Assembly: GCA_026018925.1 (NCBI GenBank)
Contig: JAKSZU010000008.1
Location: 58,257,027-58,321,026 of the forward strand
Direction: 5' to 3'
DNA length: 64,000 nucleotides
DNA from: Tupaia tana
Lineage: Eukaryota > Chordata > Mammalia > Scandentia > Tupaiidae
The notes under the pieces were generated by a model. That model saw nothing but the letters and a program-made list of their open reading frames with translations. It searched no databases and was not told the origin of the DNA. The translations under genes and the position numbers were made by a program. Below, one piece after another: positions 25,171 to 37,300 of this stretch (positions are counted from its first letter, which is position 1; each line of letters begins with the position of its first letter).

Positions 25171-26400
25171 GGTCTCAGATGAACTCTAACCATGGGAATG
25201 CAGAACTTTTGAGCTTAAACCATGTCTCAGAGATGTTTCTCTGTGTATGCATTCCCACCAGAGCTATCCCTGGGAGCGGGTGAGCAATTGGCAGCCAGGA
25301 TTCACATCAGCTGGAAGATGGGTGCACTGTCCAGATAAGAGATTTGGGCAGGCCACCTACAGTGTATCCTTTGGTGTACTCCTTGCACCAATTTATAGCC
25401 CATAACCTTAGACAATTAAGTTTAGTCTATTTAAGAACAGCCAGGATTCTGTGTCCATAGTTTGTGTAAAAACTTCTATTAGGACTATGTCTCTTACAAC
25501 TGTAGTTGATCCTATGTCGGTAACTGATATTTGTTTCTATTTTTTCCCCATTTCTATTAGTCTAGGTGATTTGCCTGGTTGGTTGATTCAGACACCCATC
25601 AATGTAGTGTCTGGGCCCCTTGTCATTATTTCCTTATCATGGTTTCTTATTTACAGTTGCAGCTCGACTTGTGCGTAGAGTCACTTCCATGGATAATCTA
25701 ACTGTTAAACATGTCCCTTCAGTCACCATTTTGTAGCAGCCGTGCTACTTCCTCATGGTGATCAGGGTCAGTCACTCCTGCCTGTACAGCAACAGCCCTC
25801 CAATTCCAGTATTTACAGTTGTTGTTTCTTTTACTTCTGCAATGATAGAGATATTGGATGATCCAGTGTATCCTTTTCTACATATAATATATTCCAGTTC
25901 ATGACAGGTAGAAATCTTAACAATTTCATGACTGAGACCATGAATATTTCACTTCCAGCAGGAACAACTGGGTACTCCTTTTTAGTTAGCCAGTCAGTGA
26001 TCGAACTCCAGAATTTCTTTTTATAGTCTGCTTCCTAGGTTCACTTGGACTATTAATTGCCTCAGGTCAGGTTCATTAAACGCACAGCCTTAGAAATGTA
26101 TTTCTGTGCACATGATTTATTGAACACATGACTAGCCTTGGCTGATCTTGGATTTTTATGTATGGGAGGTGTGTATTTTGAAGGGTTACAATTCTTGAGT
26201 ACAATATTTGCAAGGCATTGTTTCTCCATTGGGGGGAAGATGGTGGATTTTAATATCTCCACATCGGTAGGTCATTGGGTCACACCTGGAAGGAAATGGC
26301 AGTGCTGCTTTCCAGTGGAAATAGCTTTTGTTAGCTGAGTAGGGCAGTTCATTGAAAAGGGGGAATTGTTACAGCATTCAACACTCACAACAGTTAGGGG
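25170..26400 (-). mobile_element. Possible decayed LTR-retroelement internal sequence
   Basis: Higher GC content and a long run of text resembling MaLR/ERV-L-type internal repeats (around cctcaggtcaggttcattaa and ttgcaaggcattgtttctcc). No gag, pol or env frame is readable. Assignment and orientation are tentative. Confidence 0.3.
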
Positions 26401-26445
26401 GTGGCATTGATCAGACTAGGAATCTGATCAGAAAGGGGATCTGGA

Positions 26446-26641
26446 TTGGGACCAGCAGGTGGCATGGTGGTTAAGGCTCTGGACACTCCCACATGGCTGA
26501 CCAGAGTTCAAGTCCTGAATCTGGTGGCTTGCTTTCTCACTTCCTCTCTCTCTCACTCTCAACCTCTGTCTCTCTCTGGTCAAATTTAAAAAATAAAATG
26601 AATGAATAAATAAAATAAAAAATTAAAAATTAAAAAAAAAG
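26446..26641 (+). mobile_element. Family B SINE with perfect 16-bp TSD
   Basis: Head ttgggaccagcaggtgg, short body ggtggcttgctttctcac, tail tctctggtcaaattt, A/T-rich end. AGAAAGGGGATCTGGA at 26430-26445 and 26642-26657. Confidence 0.97.
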
Positions 26642-26911
26642 AGAAAGGGGATCTGGAATGGATACTAATGGTTCTACCATAAGGAGAAACAAAAAATAAT
26701 GTGTCTTTTTAGAATAAAGAGATTTAAGATCTATAGATTTCAGTGTTTTATCATAAGAATTGACTGTTTTATCTAGACATGGAATAATTAGTGAGAAAAA
26801 ATGTTATAAAGGAAAACAGTCTTAATATAAGTGTTTACAACTTTGTTAAAGACCATAGGTGCAGAGAGAGATAATTATTGAATAGGTTCCATATTGGAAA
26901 GATAATATTTT

Positions 26912-27101
26912 TTCAATAATTATTTTATTTAACTTTATTTATCCATTTGTTTATTTATTTGAATTTGATCAGAGAGGGATAGAGTGAGAGAGCGAACGAG
27001 AGAGAGAAAGTGAGAAAGCAAGCTGCCAGGTCTGGGACTCAAACTGCTGTTGGCCATGTGAGAGTCCAACGCCCTTAACCACCATGCCACCTGCCAGCCA
27101 A
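26912..27101 (-). mobile_element. Family B SINE with perfect 15-bp TSD
   Basis: GAAAGATAATATTTT at 26897-26911 and 27102-27116. Complete B structure in antisense. Confidence 0.97.
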
Positions 27102-27119
27102 GAAAGATAATATTTTAAT

Positions 27120-27903
27120 ATTGGGAAATTTGCCAATATCTTATCTAACATGGTATTAACATTTTAATTTTACTCTTTTTTTAATTCCAGAAATTGTTCT
27201 TTATAATATAATAACATTACCGATGGAGTACTTACTGTTTCAATGTAATTATATCTAACTGCGTACGACCATATAATGCCCAAATGGAAAAATTTCCAAG
27301 ATTTGTATCTATAACTTCTATTTGTAGACAAAGAATGACATGCTATCTCATTTTGAGAAAACATTTTTATAGAATGATTATTTAATATTAAAATATAATA
27401 TATACTTGGTATTAATATTAAATGGTCAAACACAATTCTGATTCTGTCATACTCAGAGTCTCTAAGTCATTGACAGCTCAGTAGATTTTCTCTGGTGCGT
27501 GTGCTATTTGGAGTCCTGTTACAGAGACCGCTGAGTACACTATCTTGGAGGAAGGATCATCTTCCAGTGTGGCTCCCTGGTGCCCGTTTAGTTCTCCAAG
27601 GAATGCCAGAGACCAATTGCTCTGCTTTTTTGGTTGAGGGTAAAGACACTTGAAGGATCCTAGTTCTGCTCTTATCTTTTGTGGATGTTAAACTGATTTT
27701 TGCTTAACTATGATTTTTGCTTAATTATGATTTTCTGCTTTTACCATGCACTTGTATTTATGGCTAATGGCTCTGAGGGAGCAGAGCTAAGGAATAGGCT
27801 TGGGGCTTAGTAGGTAAGTCATATATTTTTAATGTGAATGACTGAAATGTGCTCGATCTCCTTTGTTGCACATGATCTTCTTTATCTGAAAGTATACTTA
27901 TAA

Positions 27904-27905
<2 letters not shown>
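27120..27905 (+). other. Intronic DNA without recognised feature
   Basis: The part at 27430-27660 is more GC-rich and not repeat-like, but no exon is supported. Confidence 0.5.

Positions 27906-27910
<5 letters not shown>

Positions 27911-27938
<28 letters not shown>
27911..27938. repeat. (GT)n microsatellite
   Basis: Perfect GT run. Confidence 0.95.
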
Positions 27939-27943
<5 letters not shown>

Positions 27944-28689
27944 AATTAATTAGTTTTCTTACCTGGTACTGCTACTAATTGGAATATAAGGTGCATTAAA
28001 TATGTGTTTTTCTATATTAAATCTATCATGTCTTTGGGTTAAGCTTTAGATTAATGCTAAGGAACTTCCTATTCACTTTGTTGGAGTTTTGAAAAATTAA
28101 TTTTAAAACTGATAAGTTGTAGTTGTACATTATGAATCATTTTCTGTCACATCTAAGGTGGATTTTTATATTGAGATATAATGGGAAAGGTGCTTAGGGA
28201 ACAACTTTTAATTTCATTTAAACTTTTTGTGAATTTGGAAAATCAAAAGGGAAAAATGAAAAGTGGCTAGTCTCAATCGAATAGTTATATATAAATTTTA
28301 TTTTTGATACTTCTAAGAGCAAGAGAACTTGTTTTTAAAATAGTTTTGAATTTTTATTAGTATATAAATTTATATATATGATTTATATGGTATTTGTTTT
28401 TATATGTTTTGATAGTTATCTATAAACTGGCATATAGTTTTGATAATTTAGAAATATATGTAACATTGATGAGATACAGAAAAACCTGCTAATGTTGTGG
28501 GCTAATTCCTTTAAATAAGCTTAGATTATCTAAGAAAAGTAATGTAAGTGAAAAAGTTGTATTTTTACATGGAGCAGTGAACTTTCAAATATGTGACCAA
28601 GACTGTATTTTCTTCCTTTTCTTTATGTTTCAAAAAATGCTTCATTTCGATATTTTCCACCTGGTAGTAGGATACCAATTTTGTATGTA

Positions 28690-28731
28690 TAGGTGTGTAT
28701 GTCTGTGTGTATATGCATGTATGTGTGTGTA

Positions 28732-28767
<36 letters not shown>

Positions 28768-28768
28768 A
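28690..28768. repeat. (GT)n/(CA)n microsatellite
   Basis: A TGTA/GT-rich run passes into a perfect CA run. Open frames here are artefacts of the repeat. Confidence 0.95.
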
Positions 28769-28769
28769 G

Positions 28770-29530
28770 CTTTAGAGCTGAAGACTTAAAGGATAACATT
28801 ATTTTGGACTTAAATAAGTGAAACAAATTAAGTGCAATGATATGCAAATTGGAACATTATTTAAGTTATGATTTCATTTTCTATATATAGTATTGATCAT
28901 AATACAAAAACATATGGTAAATGAAAATGTAATTGTGCTCTTAGGAAGATTAATTATTATTATTTCTTGATTCAGCAGCACAAAGAACCAAAAAGGAAAA
29001 AAAAAAAGCAAATATCAGAGACAGCCTGATTTCATCTCCCTTAACTCTTCCGTGTAGATGCTCTTCAGACAGACAGATAGTCAAAACAGTCATCCACTGC
29101 ACTTTTTATATTCTTTTTCCTTCCTCCAAGGTGGGATAGATACAGATAATCTCCCTCTCCCCAAATATTATCTAAAAGAGCGACGAGGCTACTTTGACTG
29201 GAAGGCTGTGTTTGCATCTTCCAGCAAGACTCGATCCTGTGTGTTCCCTTATGGCAGAGTAGCTGGTTTGCCTAGGGGAATCATCATGGGTAGAACTAGG
29301 AAACAAGTAAGTGATAAACAGAGTGTATATAGTGTGGATGTCATAGCCATGGATTCATACAGAGGACTGGGGATCTAATGTTAGCAGTTTAATTATCAAT
29401 CATTAAATACATTCAAATTATTTTCTTTATTTGAATTTTGACAGTAGATCTTAGGTAATATTATATAGTAATTACATTTGGTAGTTTACAAAGCACTTTT
29501 ATATGTAAGTTTTAACTTAACAACATGGCA
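28770..29530 (+). other. Intronic DNA, includes the exon-like segment
   Basis: Apart from the exon-like stretch listed separately, nothing is recognised. Confidence 0.5.
29131..29306 (+). other. Exon-like segment of unknown status
   Basis: A pyrimidine tract ends at cctccaag (29130), an open frame runs through, and a consensus GTAAGTG donor follows at 29307. The translated stretch includes LPLPKYYLKERRGYFDWKAV and VFPYGRVAGLPRGI, which I do not recognise from RIM2 or any family. Its length of 176 nt is not a multiple of three. It could be a cryptic exon or simply unique intron DNA. Confidence 0.2.
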
Positions 29531-29551
29531 CATAGAATATAAAACAGTATT

Positions 29552-29730
29552 GGGGCCAGCAGGTGGTATGGTGGTTAGGGGTGCTGGACTCCCACATGGC
29601 TGACCATAGTTCGAGTCCCAGACCTGTTGGCTTGCTTTCTCACTTTCCTTCTCTCTCTCTCTGTCCCTCTGTGGTCAAATTAAAACATATACATAAATAA
29701 AGTTGAATAAAAGAAATCTTTTTTAAAAAA
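29552..29730 (+). mobile_element. Family B SINE with 18-bp TSD (2 mismatches)
   Basis: AGAATATAAAACAGTATT (29534-29551) and AGAACATAAAACTGTATT (29731-29748) flank a complete B copy. Confidence 0.95.
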
Positions 29731-29749
29731 AGAACATAAAACTGTATTT

Positions 29750-31120
29750 TACCTGTGGCTTTGGTACTGGAAAGACATTACAAAGCATTTTTATTCAGAA
29801 AAAGAGCACAGAAGAAAGGAAAGTTGGAGACCTTTCATAGTTTATCCAGATATGCATGAAAGTATTCACTTTTAAAAAACAACCAGAGTACTAATTCTTC
29901 TTGTGGTAAATATGGCATATATCTAATACTAACTGCAATAAACATCAATACATATTTATTAAATATTTTCATGAATTGTTTGTTTGATTAACCCATCTTT
30001 AAGTCTTGGTGGTATAGTGTAGATAGTCAAGCCTCCTTCAAAACCTTTCCAAAGAAGTTTAAACTAACTTTTTTCTTCTTTTAAACATTCATATGTAGGT
30101 AGAGACATTCAATATCATTATATCAGACTTGAGTGTTTCCCCCTTCAAATCTGCAGTCTCTTTTCTTAGAAGTTCAGTAATAGCTGAAAAAGTATAAACT
30201 ATTACATACAATTTTACTCAGAGAAATTCATGAGTTACCAAAATGTTGGATAAGAGATCAGTTAGGGATTATTTCTTACTATATAAAACAGGTTTACAAA
30301 TGTAAGCCAATTTAATGAAGACTCCGAGGACATGGCTAGTGTCTCAGAATCCTTCACTGAGCTCTTTTCGTATTTTGAAGTGGATAGGACACTAATTTGT
30401 TGACATGCTGCTTCAAATCAATTGCGTATAACCATACTCACTGTTTTCACTTTTGTTATTAATTTTTTTATTGTAATTTTTGATTTACATACAATAATTT
30501 TATGTCCTTGTGGGGTACAGTATGGTTTTTTTAAAGCATGTATAAGCATGTATATAAATGAATTCAAGGCTTAAATGTAAATCCCCAGTCATTATAAACT
30601 TGAAGAATGCTTAGGGGAAATACCACAGGATATTTTGAAAAAGATTTCTTGAATAAGATCCCTAAAGTATGAATACTACCAAACAATTGACAAATGGGGT
30701 TACACTAAGCTAAAAAACTCCTCACCATGAATGAAACAGCCTACTGAATGTCACTAATCTTAAGCAACTGTTTATACATAATATAATAAAGTTCTCAATA
30801 TTTAACTCAAAATTTAATATTACACTTACCTTAAGGCCTTTATTTATTTACTTTTAGCTATTAAGCTTTGAAATATTTTGATTTAAGATGTATGTTTATA
30901 CGAAATTGTGTGTTCTGAACTTCAGTTTTGTATCATTGTATATGTTGATCATCAATTTTCACTAGATTTACAAAATTATACTATATAATTATTATATATT
31001 TTTAGATATTTTAAAATTTTACTGTATAATTATTATTACACTCTGATTAACATAATATTTTTAGAATTACACCTAATTGGAAAAACAAAATAATGATCCA
31101 GATCATAAGATGTGATCTAA
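29750..31120 (+). other. Intronic DNA without recognised feature
   Basis: AT-rich; no gene or named repeat recognised. Confidence 0.5.
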
Positions 31121-31129
31121 CTAAGTGTC

Positions 31130-31510
31130 CATTACACATTTCTTCTTACTTTATTCTTCTGCTGTGCATGCTTTACTATATACAAGCTGCACTGTGAAAG
31201 CTTATCTTTTCATTGTAGTATCAGGCAGCCTTGTGACTCATTTTTGGGCAAAGACAATAGAGTTGGCTAGTACAGCCTGTCTGGCTTCTACCATTTTCCC
31301 TTGGCACAAGGGAGAAATGGCTGAGCTAGTATCGAAGTCCAGGATTGTAGCTCAATAAGTTAGAGTCCAGTGTGTTCTTGGCATTATTTAGTGCTGTGCC
31401 AGCCCTGGACTGACTTCTTGTTGTACAGACACATCAAAACTTGCCCTGTTTAAAACGTTATTTTACGGATTTTGTGGGGCTTGTAGCCAAATGTACTCTT
31501 AACTAATTAT
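31130..31510 (+). mobile_element. Probable MLT1-type MaLR LTR
   Basis: Weak similarity, mainly to the LTR end (ccctggactgacttcttg, then ggattttgtggggcttgtag). Diverged. Confidence 0.4.
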
Positions 31511-32720
31511 TAGATTAGCTTTTAGAGATGAGCATCAAAACCATTTGCACATTATTGCTAAAACATGTGTGAGATTGTGTCCTAGTTATGCCTATGTAAC
31601 CTTTTTATGTATATCTTCAGAAAACATTTAGGGACACAGTGAAAACTACTTACTAACACTTTAAATCCTAGTTTTTGTCTAGTATAATGCTTGTAGTTAG
31701 TAGGAAATTAAAATATATACGGAAGTAAGAAATTGGATAGAATAGAATTTATGAACAATTGACAACTGTTTATAATAATTTTTTATTATAAACCTACTAA
31801 TTTTAATTTTTAATATTTTGGGTAATTATGTCTTTATAATTTTTATTCAGATTGGATGCTATACTACATTTTTGAATAAATTTTATGTATTTAAAAACTA
31901 TTGAAAAAGTTACTTTACAGATTTGCTAATTAAGTTACTGAACTATTTCTATCTTAAACTAGGTATTTTGTTTTATCGTACTGCTCTTTTATTATAAAAA
32001 TATTAGAACTGAAAATTTTCTGTGCTTGTTGATGTTTGTATTTTAAAAAAAGGCCTTATTGTATGATTGAGAATCCATTACTTATTTCTAATATTTCATT
32101 TAGATTTTAAGAGTTGTAGCCAAGGCATGAAAACTAAGAAAGAAAAAGGAGAATTGATAAGAAGGGTTAAATCTAATATCATTTTCAAGAGAACAAAACG
32201 TTTTATATTTTTTGAGCCATTAGTTCTATTACTTAAACCTTGTGGAATCTTCACTTTTGGTAATATGAGCGAGCACTGGGAAGAGGGAAGAGTTCAATTT
32301 GAATATTGTTTTGAGCCTAGTAGGGAGTGCACCGACCTCCATTTTTACTACTTTGGCATGACTTTGGTCATCCTCACTCAAAGCCAAGTGGAGGGAATCT
32401 CCATCCTTAATTTGTAGCAATTAGAGGTACTAATGGGGAAATGATAGTATTTTATTCCCTGATTACCCGTCTAAGCAGTAAAGTTACTGATCTATGTGTA
32501 CGTAAGCCTCTTTCAACTGAGGAAAACATAGTTGGAAAGAGCATGCAGGTAGGTGGATGGGTGCACAGACAGCAACCTGCATTTCTGTTTGTAGGGTAGA
32601 AAGGATTGTGTAATGTGTCATTTGTAGTGGGCAAGGTATGTAGCAGTAAAAAGCAATTCTAAAGTCTCAATGCTTAACAGAAAACACAGTCTTACTTCTT
32701 GCTCTTGTATAAGTTAACTA
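31511..32720 (+). other. Intronic DNA without recognised feature
   Basis: A 116-codon open frame at 32067-32417 shows no recognisable domain and is probably chance. Confidence 0.5.
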
Positions 32721-32724
32721 CAGG

Positions 32725-32858
32725 TGAAGGTGTTTCCTTCAGGTGGTTCAGCAGTACAGGTTCCACCTTGTGGCTGCACTGTCCCAGACCCAGTGTCTTA
32801 AAACTCATCCTGTTCTGGCAAGCGCGAGCTCCCTGTAGCAAAAGCCTCTCCCCACCAC

Positions 32859-32891
<33 letters not shown>

Positions 32892-33076
32892 AACCCAAAA
32901 ATGCATGCTGGGTGTGTGTGCATGCATACATAAATCCTGAGAGGAGAATGAGGAAAAAGGATTGCTGTGTGGCCATCCCCATGGGGGGTGATTTATTGCT
33001 TTTTGACTCTCTCTGTCTCTACAGCGAGCACATGTGGCTTATAACAAAAATCTCTCTTAAAAAAATCTCTCTTAAA
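32725..33076 (+). mobile_element. Family A SINE with a truncated SINE copy inside
   Basis: Head side 32725-32808; body and tail side 32900-33076 (gagaggagaatgaggaaaa .. ataacaaaaatctctctt). Between them lies a second tail. The tail motif aaatctctcttaa is duplicated at the 3' end, followed by a GA run. Confidence 0.8.
32812..32890 (+). mobile_element. 5'-truncated SINE tail with long A-run
   Basis: Only the 3' end of a family A copy is present (tctggcaagcgcgagctccc .. gtagcaaaagcctctcc) with about 28 A, sitting inside another copy. Confidence 0.65.
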
Positions 33077-33077
33077 A

Positions 33078-33101
33078 CGAGAGAGAGAGAGAGAGAGAGA
33101 G
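33078..33101. repeat. (GA)n microsatellite
   Basis: Perfect GA run after the SINE end. Confidence 0.95.
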
Positions 33102-33109
33102 ACCTCTTG

Positions 33110-33815
33110 GCATTCATCATTACTCCATGAATGACAAAGAGTGATTCTGTAATTGTGGGAGTTGCTTTTTCTATTAGTAGTAAACCTTAAACCACTATTT
33201 TTAGCTTGATCTGATACTTCTATGACTCTTGTTCTTATTTTTCTTTTGCATTTTCAGGTTTTTAAAAATAATTAAATATGACAGATGTAGGTGTATATAA
33301 GGTGGAGGTTTTGAAGGAAAGGTCTATTGGGCACACATTTGGAAAATATAATCCTTACTAAATTGCTTAATTAAAAAATTGTTCCATTATAATTAAAAAT
33401 AAGTTTTAATTAGCTGATTAAACATTGATTAAAATGTTAATTTAATAAAAATTAAATCTGTTTTAAAATACAGTATTTAAGGAGAACGTTGTCAGTCATT
33501 GTTTTAGAAAATCAAATTTTCTAAATATCTTTAAGCTTGTCTACACTCTTAAGGTTTTATAGCTAGTGTAACTGAAAAACTAAGCATATGGTAAGCAAAA
33601 TGGGAAGTATAGAAATAATAACATTTACCTATTTTAAAAACTAAAATTCTGAACATACATGTTATGCTCTTTCATTATGATATAATTATTTTGAATGATG
33701 TGTCCTAAAGTCATAAATGTTTACAATTTGTTTTCCCAAATTGGCTTAAATAAATTATATTCAATTACTCTTTGTCATCAGAAATATCCCTTTTGTTTTC
33801 TAAAGTGAATAATAA
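33110..33815 (+). other. Intronic DNA without recognised feature
   Basis: AT-rich; nothing identified. Confidence 0.5.
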
Positions 33816-33819
33816 TTTA

Positions 33820-33899
33820 TTGGGTTGTCAGGAAAGTCATGATACATTTTTGTATAGAAAAACATAGAAAAATGCATCATGACCTTCCTGATGACCTAA
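33820..33899. mobile_element. Mariner-like MITE, copy 2
   Basis: 80 bp between TA dinucleotides. Ends TTGGGTTGTCAGGAAAGTCA and the near-complement TGACCTTCCTGATGACCTAA. The inner part is also self-complementary (catgatacatttttgtat with aaaatgcatcatg). Confidence 0.92.
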
Positions 33900-33902
33900 T
33901 AT

Positions 33903-34313
33903 TATTAAATATCATGAGAAATTAGTCTTTAATCAATAGTTAAGTTTAAAAAACTTATAATATATAAAATAAATAAATACAACAATAAATGTAAAATTAA
34001 TAATTGAAAAATTATAAAATTAACTATTCAGCTTAAAATTTTATACTATCAGATAATAATTATGGTAATAGTAACCTCAACAAAAGTGACATGTATTTCC
34101 AAGTTTAGAAAACTCTGAATAAGAACAAGTAAAATAATAAGATTATATGTTTGTGTAAACAAGCACCTTATTGAAAAGTAATGAGACTTAACTAGGATAG
34201 GTCACTGGAAGGGTCAAGGTGTGGTGCTATTTACTCTAGGCAGTATATAATACTTTCTGGAAATTCTCGCGGCAGAAAATTTTACTATTATTATTATGAA
34301 TGCTTAATCATTT
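33903..34313 (+). other. Intronic DNA without recognised feature
   Basis: Very AT-rich. Confidence 0.5.
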
Positions 34314-34327
34314 TAAAAATAAGGATT

Positions 34328-34601
34328 GGGAACCAGCAGTTAGCGTAATGACTATGTCGCTGGACTCCCACGTAGTCAACCGCGGTTCGCGTCCTGGACC
34401 CGGTGGCTTAAAGCTCACGCCGGGCGCGTGTGCGTGCGTGCCCAAGATCCCGAGAGGAGAATGGAGGAGAAGGGATTGCGGCGTGACCATCCCCCCTGGG
34501 GGGTGATTTCTCGCTTTCTGTCTCTATGTCTCTCTCTGTCTGTCTGGCGAGCGCACGCGCCCTATAGCGAAAAACCTCTCCAAAAAAAAAAATAAATAAA
34601 A
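34328..34601 (+). mobile_element. Young family A SINE with perfect 13-bp TSD
   Basis: One of the least decayed copies (many CpGs kept). AAAAATAAGGATT at 34315-34327 and 34602-34614. Confidence 0.97.
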
Positions 34602-34787
34602 AAAAATAAGGATTATAATTATAAGCATATCATGTAGAGTAATGGTGAGTTGTGAATTTATTTATTGGTTGCTTTGCTTATTCATTATTCTTTCTTGTAT
34701 AGTCAACTGTCATTGAATATCTGTTGTAATACTAGGGATAATTTTCAATAATTGAGATCATATAGATTATAAAAACTAAACTAAATA

Positions 34788-35025
34788 GGGACCAGCAGGT
34801 GATATAATAGTTACATTGCTGGACTCCCATGTAGTCTACCACTGTTTGAGTTCCGGACCTGGAGACTTAAAATTCATGCCAGGCACATGTGCATGCTTGC
34901 CCAAAATCCTGAGAGGAAGATGGAGGAGGAGGTATTGCAGTGTGTCCACCCCCCCAGGGGTTGATTTCTCACTTTCTGTCTTTCTGTCTCTCTGGCAAGT
35001 GCACATGCTGTATAGCAAAAATCTC
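34788..35025 (+). mobile_element. Family A SINE
   Basis: gggaccagcaggtgatataa head, body, tail ctgtatagcaaaaatctct. No clear target duplication at the immediate end. Confidence 0.9.
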
Positions 35026-35264
35026 TTTATTTTTAAAAATTTTATAATTATTATTTTTTTATACATTTGATCTCTATACACATTTGGCTTGCAAATGAAA
35101 TTTACCCTACATGAAATACACTTCAGACCAGTCCAGTTGAGAATACTGTAGACATTATCATTGACAGGTAATAAACTATTACTGTGTCCCACAAGTGTCT
35201 CGTCTTTCTATTTTCCTCCCTAATTTCCTTCCCTGTACTCTTCTCCTCTCCCACCCTCTTCCCA

Positions 35265-35312
35265 TACTGTCTCCAGTGTCCATAACAAAAATCTATCTCT
35301 TAAAAAAAAAGA
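35265..35312 (+). mobile_element. SINE 3'-end fragment
   Basis: ctgtctccagtgtccataac followed by aaaaatctatctctt and A-run resembles a family A tail. A similar AAACTAAATA lies before 34788 and after 35320, so a larger composite insertion is possible. Confidence 0.4.
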
Positions 35313-35345
35313 TTTTAGAAACTAAATAATTCTTCATTTAAAAAT

Positions 35346-35560
35346 AGTCTTGCTAGGAGATGGTAATGCAACACTGTATGGCTAACCCACTTGGGAATGT
35401 TCTGGATATATGTATGGTGATCTCCCTTAAAATTCCTGGCATGTGTACCGAAGATACTGGACTGTTGAAGTTGATGGTAGAGGGCGGTGACATGAAAACC
35501 CTACTGGGGATGCCTGCTTCTCTGTGTCTTCTTTCTTACTGAAGAAAGAAATGAATAAAT
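35346..35560 (+). mobile_element. Possible old tRNA-SINE relic
   Basis: Head-like ctaggagatggtaatgcaac and an A/T-rich end (gaaatgaataaattcaaata). Family unknown. Confidence 0.35.
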
Positions 35561-35749
35561 TCAAATAAAAAAGCATTCTTTCCTGGTGACATAGACATAA
35601 GTTAGTTAACTAGTCAATTATTAACTTTTTATTTGAAACATTGTCTTAATTTATCAGTGATGATGAAAACTTCAGGCTGAAGAACTAGAAATCATCCTAT
35701 TTTTTTAGAACTTGGATTTTTTGACTAATCCAAGATGAACAAAAAATTA

Positions 35750-36085
35750 ATTCATACTTCCCAGCCAAAAAGTGTGAAAAACGTCTAATGAAACTTGACG
35801 TTTTCACAAATCAGAGAAACCATACTGGTAGAAACTTGTGTATTTGTTTTGAGTGTGGCAAAAGCATTGTTTTTTGAGAGCCTTACTTGGGTTTGCGTCC
35901 CAACAAAAAAATCTAGTCTGAGGAAAGATAACTGTCTGAATGAGGTACATCAAGGAACTCACATAAGTGAAAAACCCCATTAATACCTAAAAGTGTTACG
36001 AAAGCTGTGCTAGAAGCTCTTATATTATTGGGCCCCAAGGAATCCATTCTGCAGAGAAGTTTGCTCCAGGGAGAGATCTAATTGT
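35750..36085 (+). pseudogene. Decayed C2H2 zinc-finger gene relic
   Basis: Three frame-broken fragments keep the Kruppel finger pattern. A finger tail and linker read TNQRNHTGRN, followed by CICFECGKS (35845-35870). A second linker reads HQGTHISEKPH (35949-35981), against the family norm H-x-R-T-H-T-G-E-K-P. In a shifted frame KCYESCARSSYIIG then continues to QGIHSAEKF (35992-36060). Upstream, IHTS and AKKCEKRLMK look like an earlier linker and finger. Stops and small indels separate the pieces. The parent ZNF cannot be named. A retrocopy of a ZNF last exon is the likely origin; boundaries are approximate. Confidence 0.72.
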
Positions 36086-36089
36086 GGGT

Positions 36090-37300
36090 GAAACTCTGTG
36101 TATATATAATATGATGAGAAGAACTGTTCTCATAGTTGACCCATGTGGTAAGGATGACTGTACATGGAATAGTATGGAAATAGATTTTTAGATCCCAGAA
36201 CTTGTTCTAGGAAGAACTAGGGCAGATCAGACTAGACCTGATGGGTAACTCAGGTTAAAGATATTTTCTTTTATCTGAACCACTTAATGATTGCTTTACT
36301 TTCACTTTTTTAAATTCAGAAATGCAATAAAGGACCATAAAAAATTAATTCATTCTTGTCCCTACTTGTGTTTTATTATTTAAAAATGAAATACTGTTTA
36401 AATTATTTACTTCCTGGATTTTTCTCTTTATGGTTTTTCATAAATGAAAATTTTTGTTTCTTTGCTTATGTTATAAAAAGATCATTATTCTGTGCAGTAT
36501 TTTTTTTTTATTAAAATCTCCCCTTGAAGTCAGGAATGTGAGTTTAATTAATGATTATTGCATGAGTAAATCCCCATGCATTAATTAAACACACCTTTTA
36601 AAACCAGTTTGATTAAGTTTTTCATGGTTTTCAGACAATATTTAAATTAAGTAAAACAATTACGGTTGTGTAGATTTTAGTTTTTCTTTCTAAAATTCCC
36701 ATCACTTATTAAACTAGTATAAATATTTATTTGAACCTATTTAATATGCTTATTTGATATAGTTCAGGAAGAACCTATGAACATATTTCCCTATAATTTT
36801 GTTAAAGTGGTGATCAGATTTTTATATTCTGTATGTAGCTATGTATATAGTACAGTCCTGTTGTGGGACGAGACATAAGAACTAATGTTAACTTACATGT
36901 TATCCCACACACTATCTTTATTTATTTATTTAGCCTGTTCAATTTCTTCATATTTTACTCCTTATATTAACAGGTTGAGAAAGCAAGTTTCCTAAGTACT
37001 GATTCATAGGTAATGTTTACAAATGGCACACAAAAAGTTCAGTTTCCTAAAGAATAGTGGCCTCTTTAAATACAATTGTAATAATTATTTTACACTATGT
37101 GTAATAATAATTTAACACAATAAGCTAAACACACAGAAAGTCTGTATATCTTGAAGTACATACATTTTTAGTCAAGTATACTTTTCACAATGAACAAGTA
37201 CTTACAAACATATTAATAAAACACTACCTCAAAAATTTATTCTGCTAATTAAGCACTGTCTTTCCTGCTACTGAAAGCATTTAATTTTTAGACATTTTAA
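36090..37300 (+). other. Intronic DNA, possibly partly TAF13P 3' UTR at its right side
   Basis: No feature recognised with confidence. The right edge may belong to the pseudogene's untranslated tail. Confidence 0.4.

Noticed and set aside
25170..26400. A functional endogenous retrovirus
   Set aside because: No readable gag, pol or env frame and no paired LTRs; at most a decayed relic.
28565..28847. Cys/Val- and His/Thr-rich open frames
   Set aside because: Arise from the GT/CA microsatellite.
34328..34400. tRNA-like sequence as a tRNA gene
   Set aside because: It is the SINE head: followed by SINE body, repeated dozens of times, and the arms do not form a functional tRNA.
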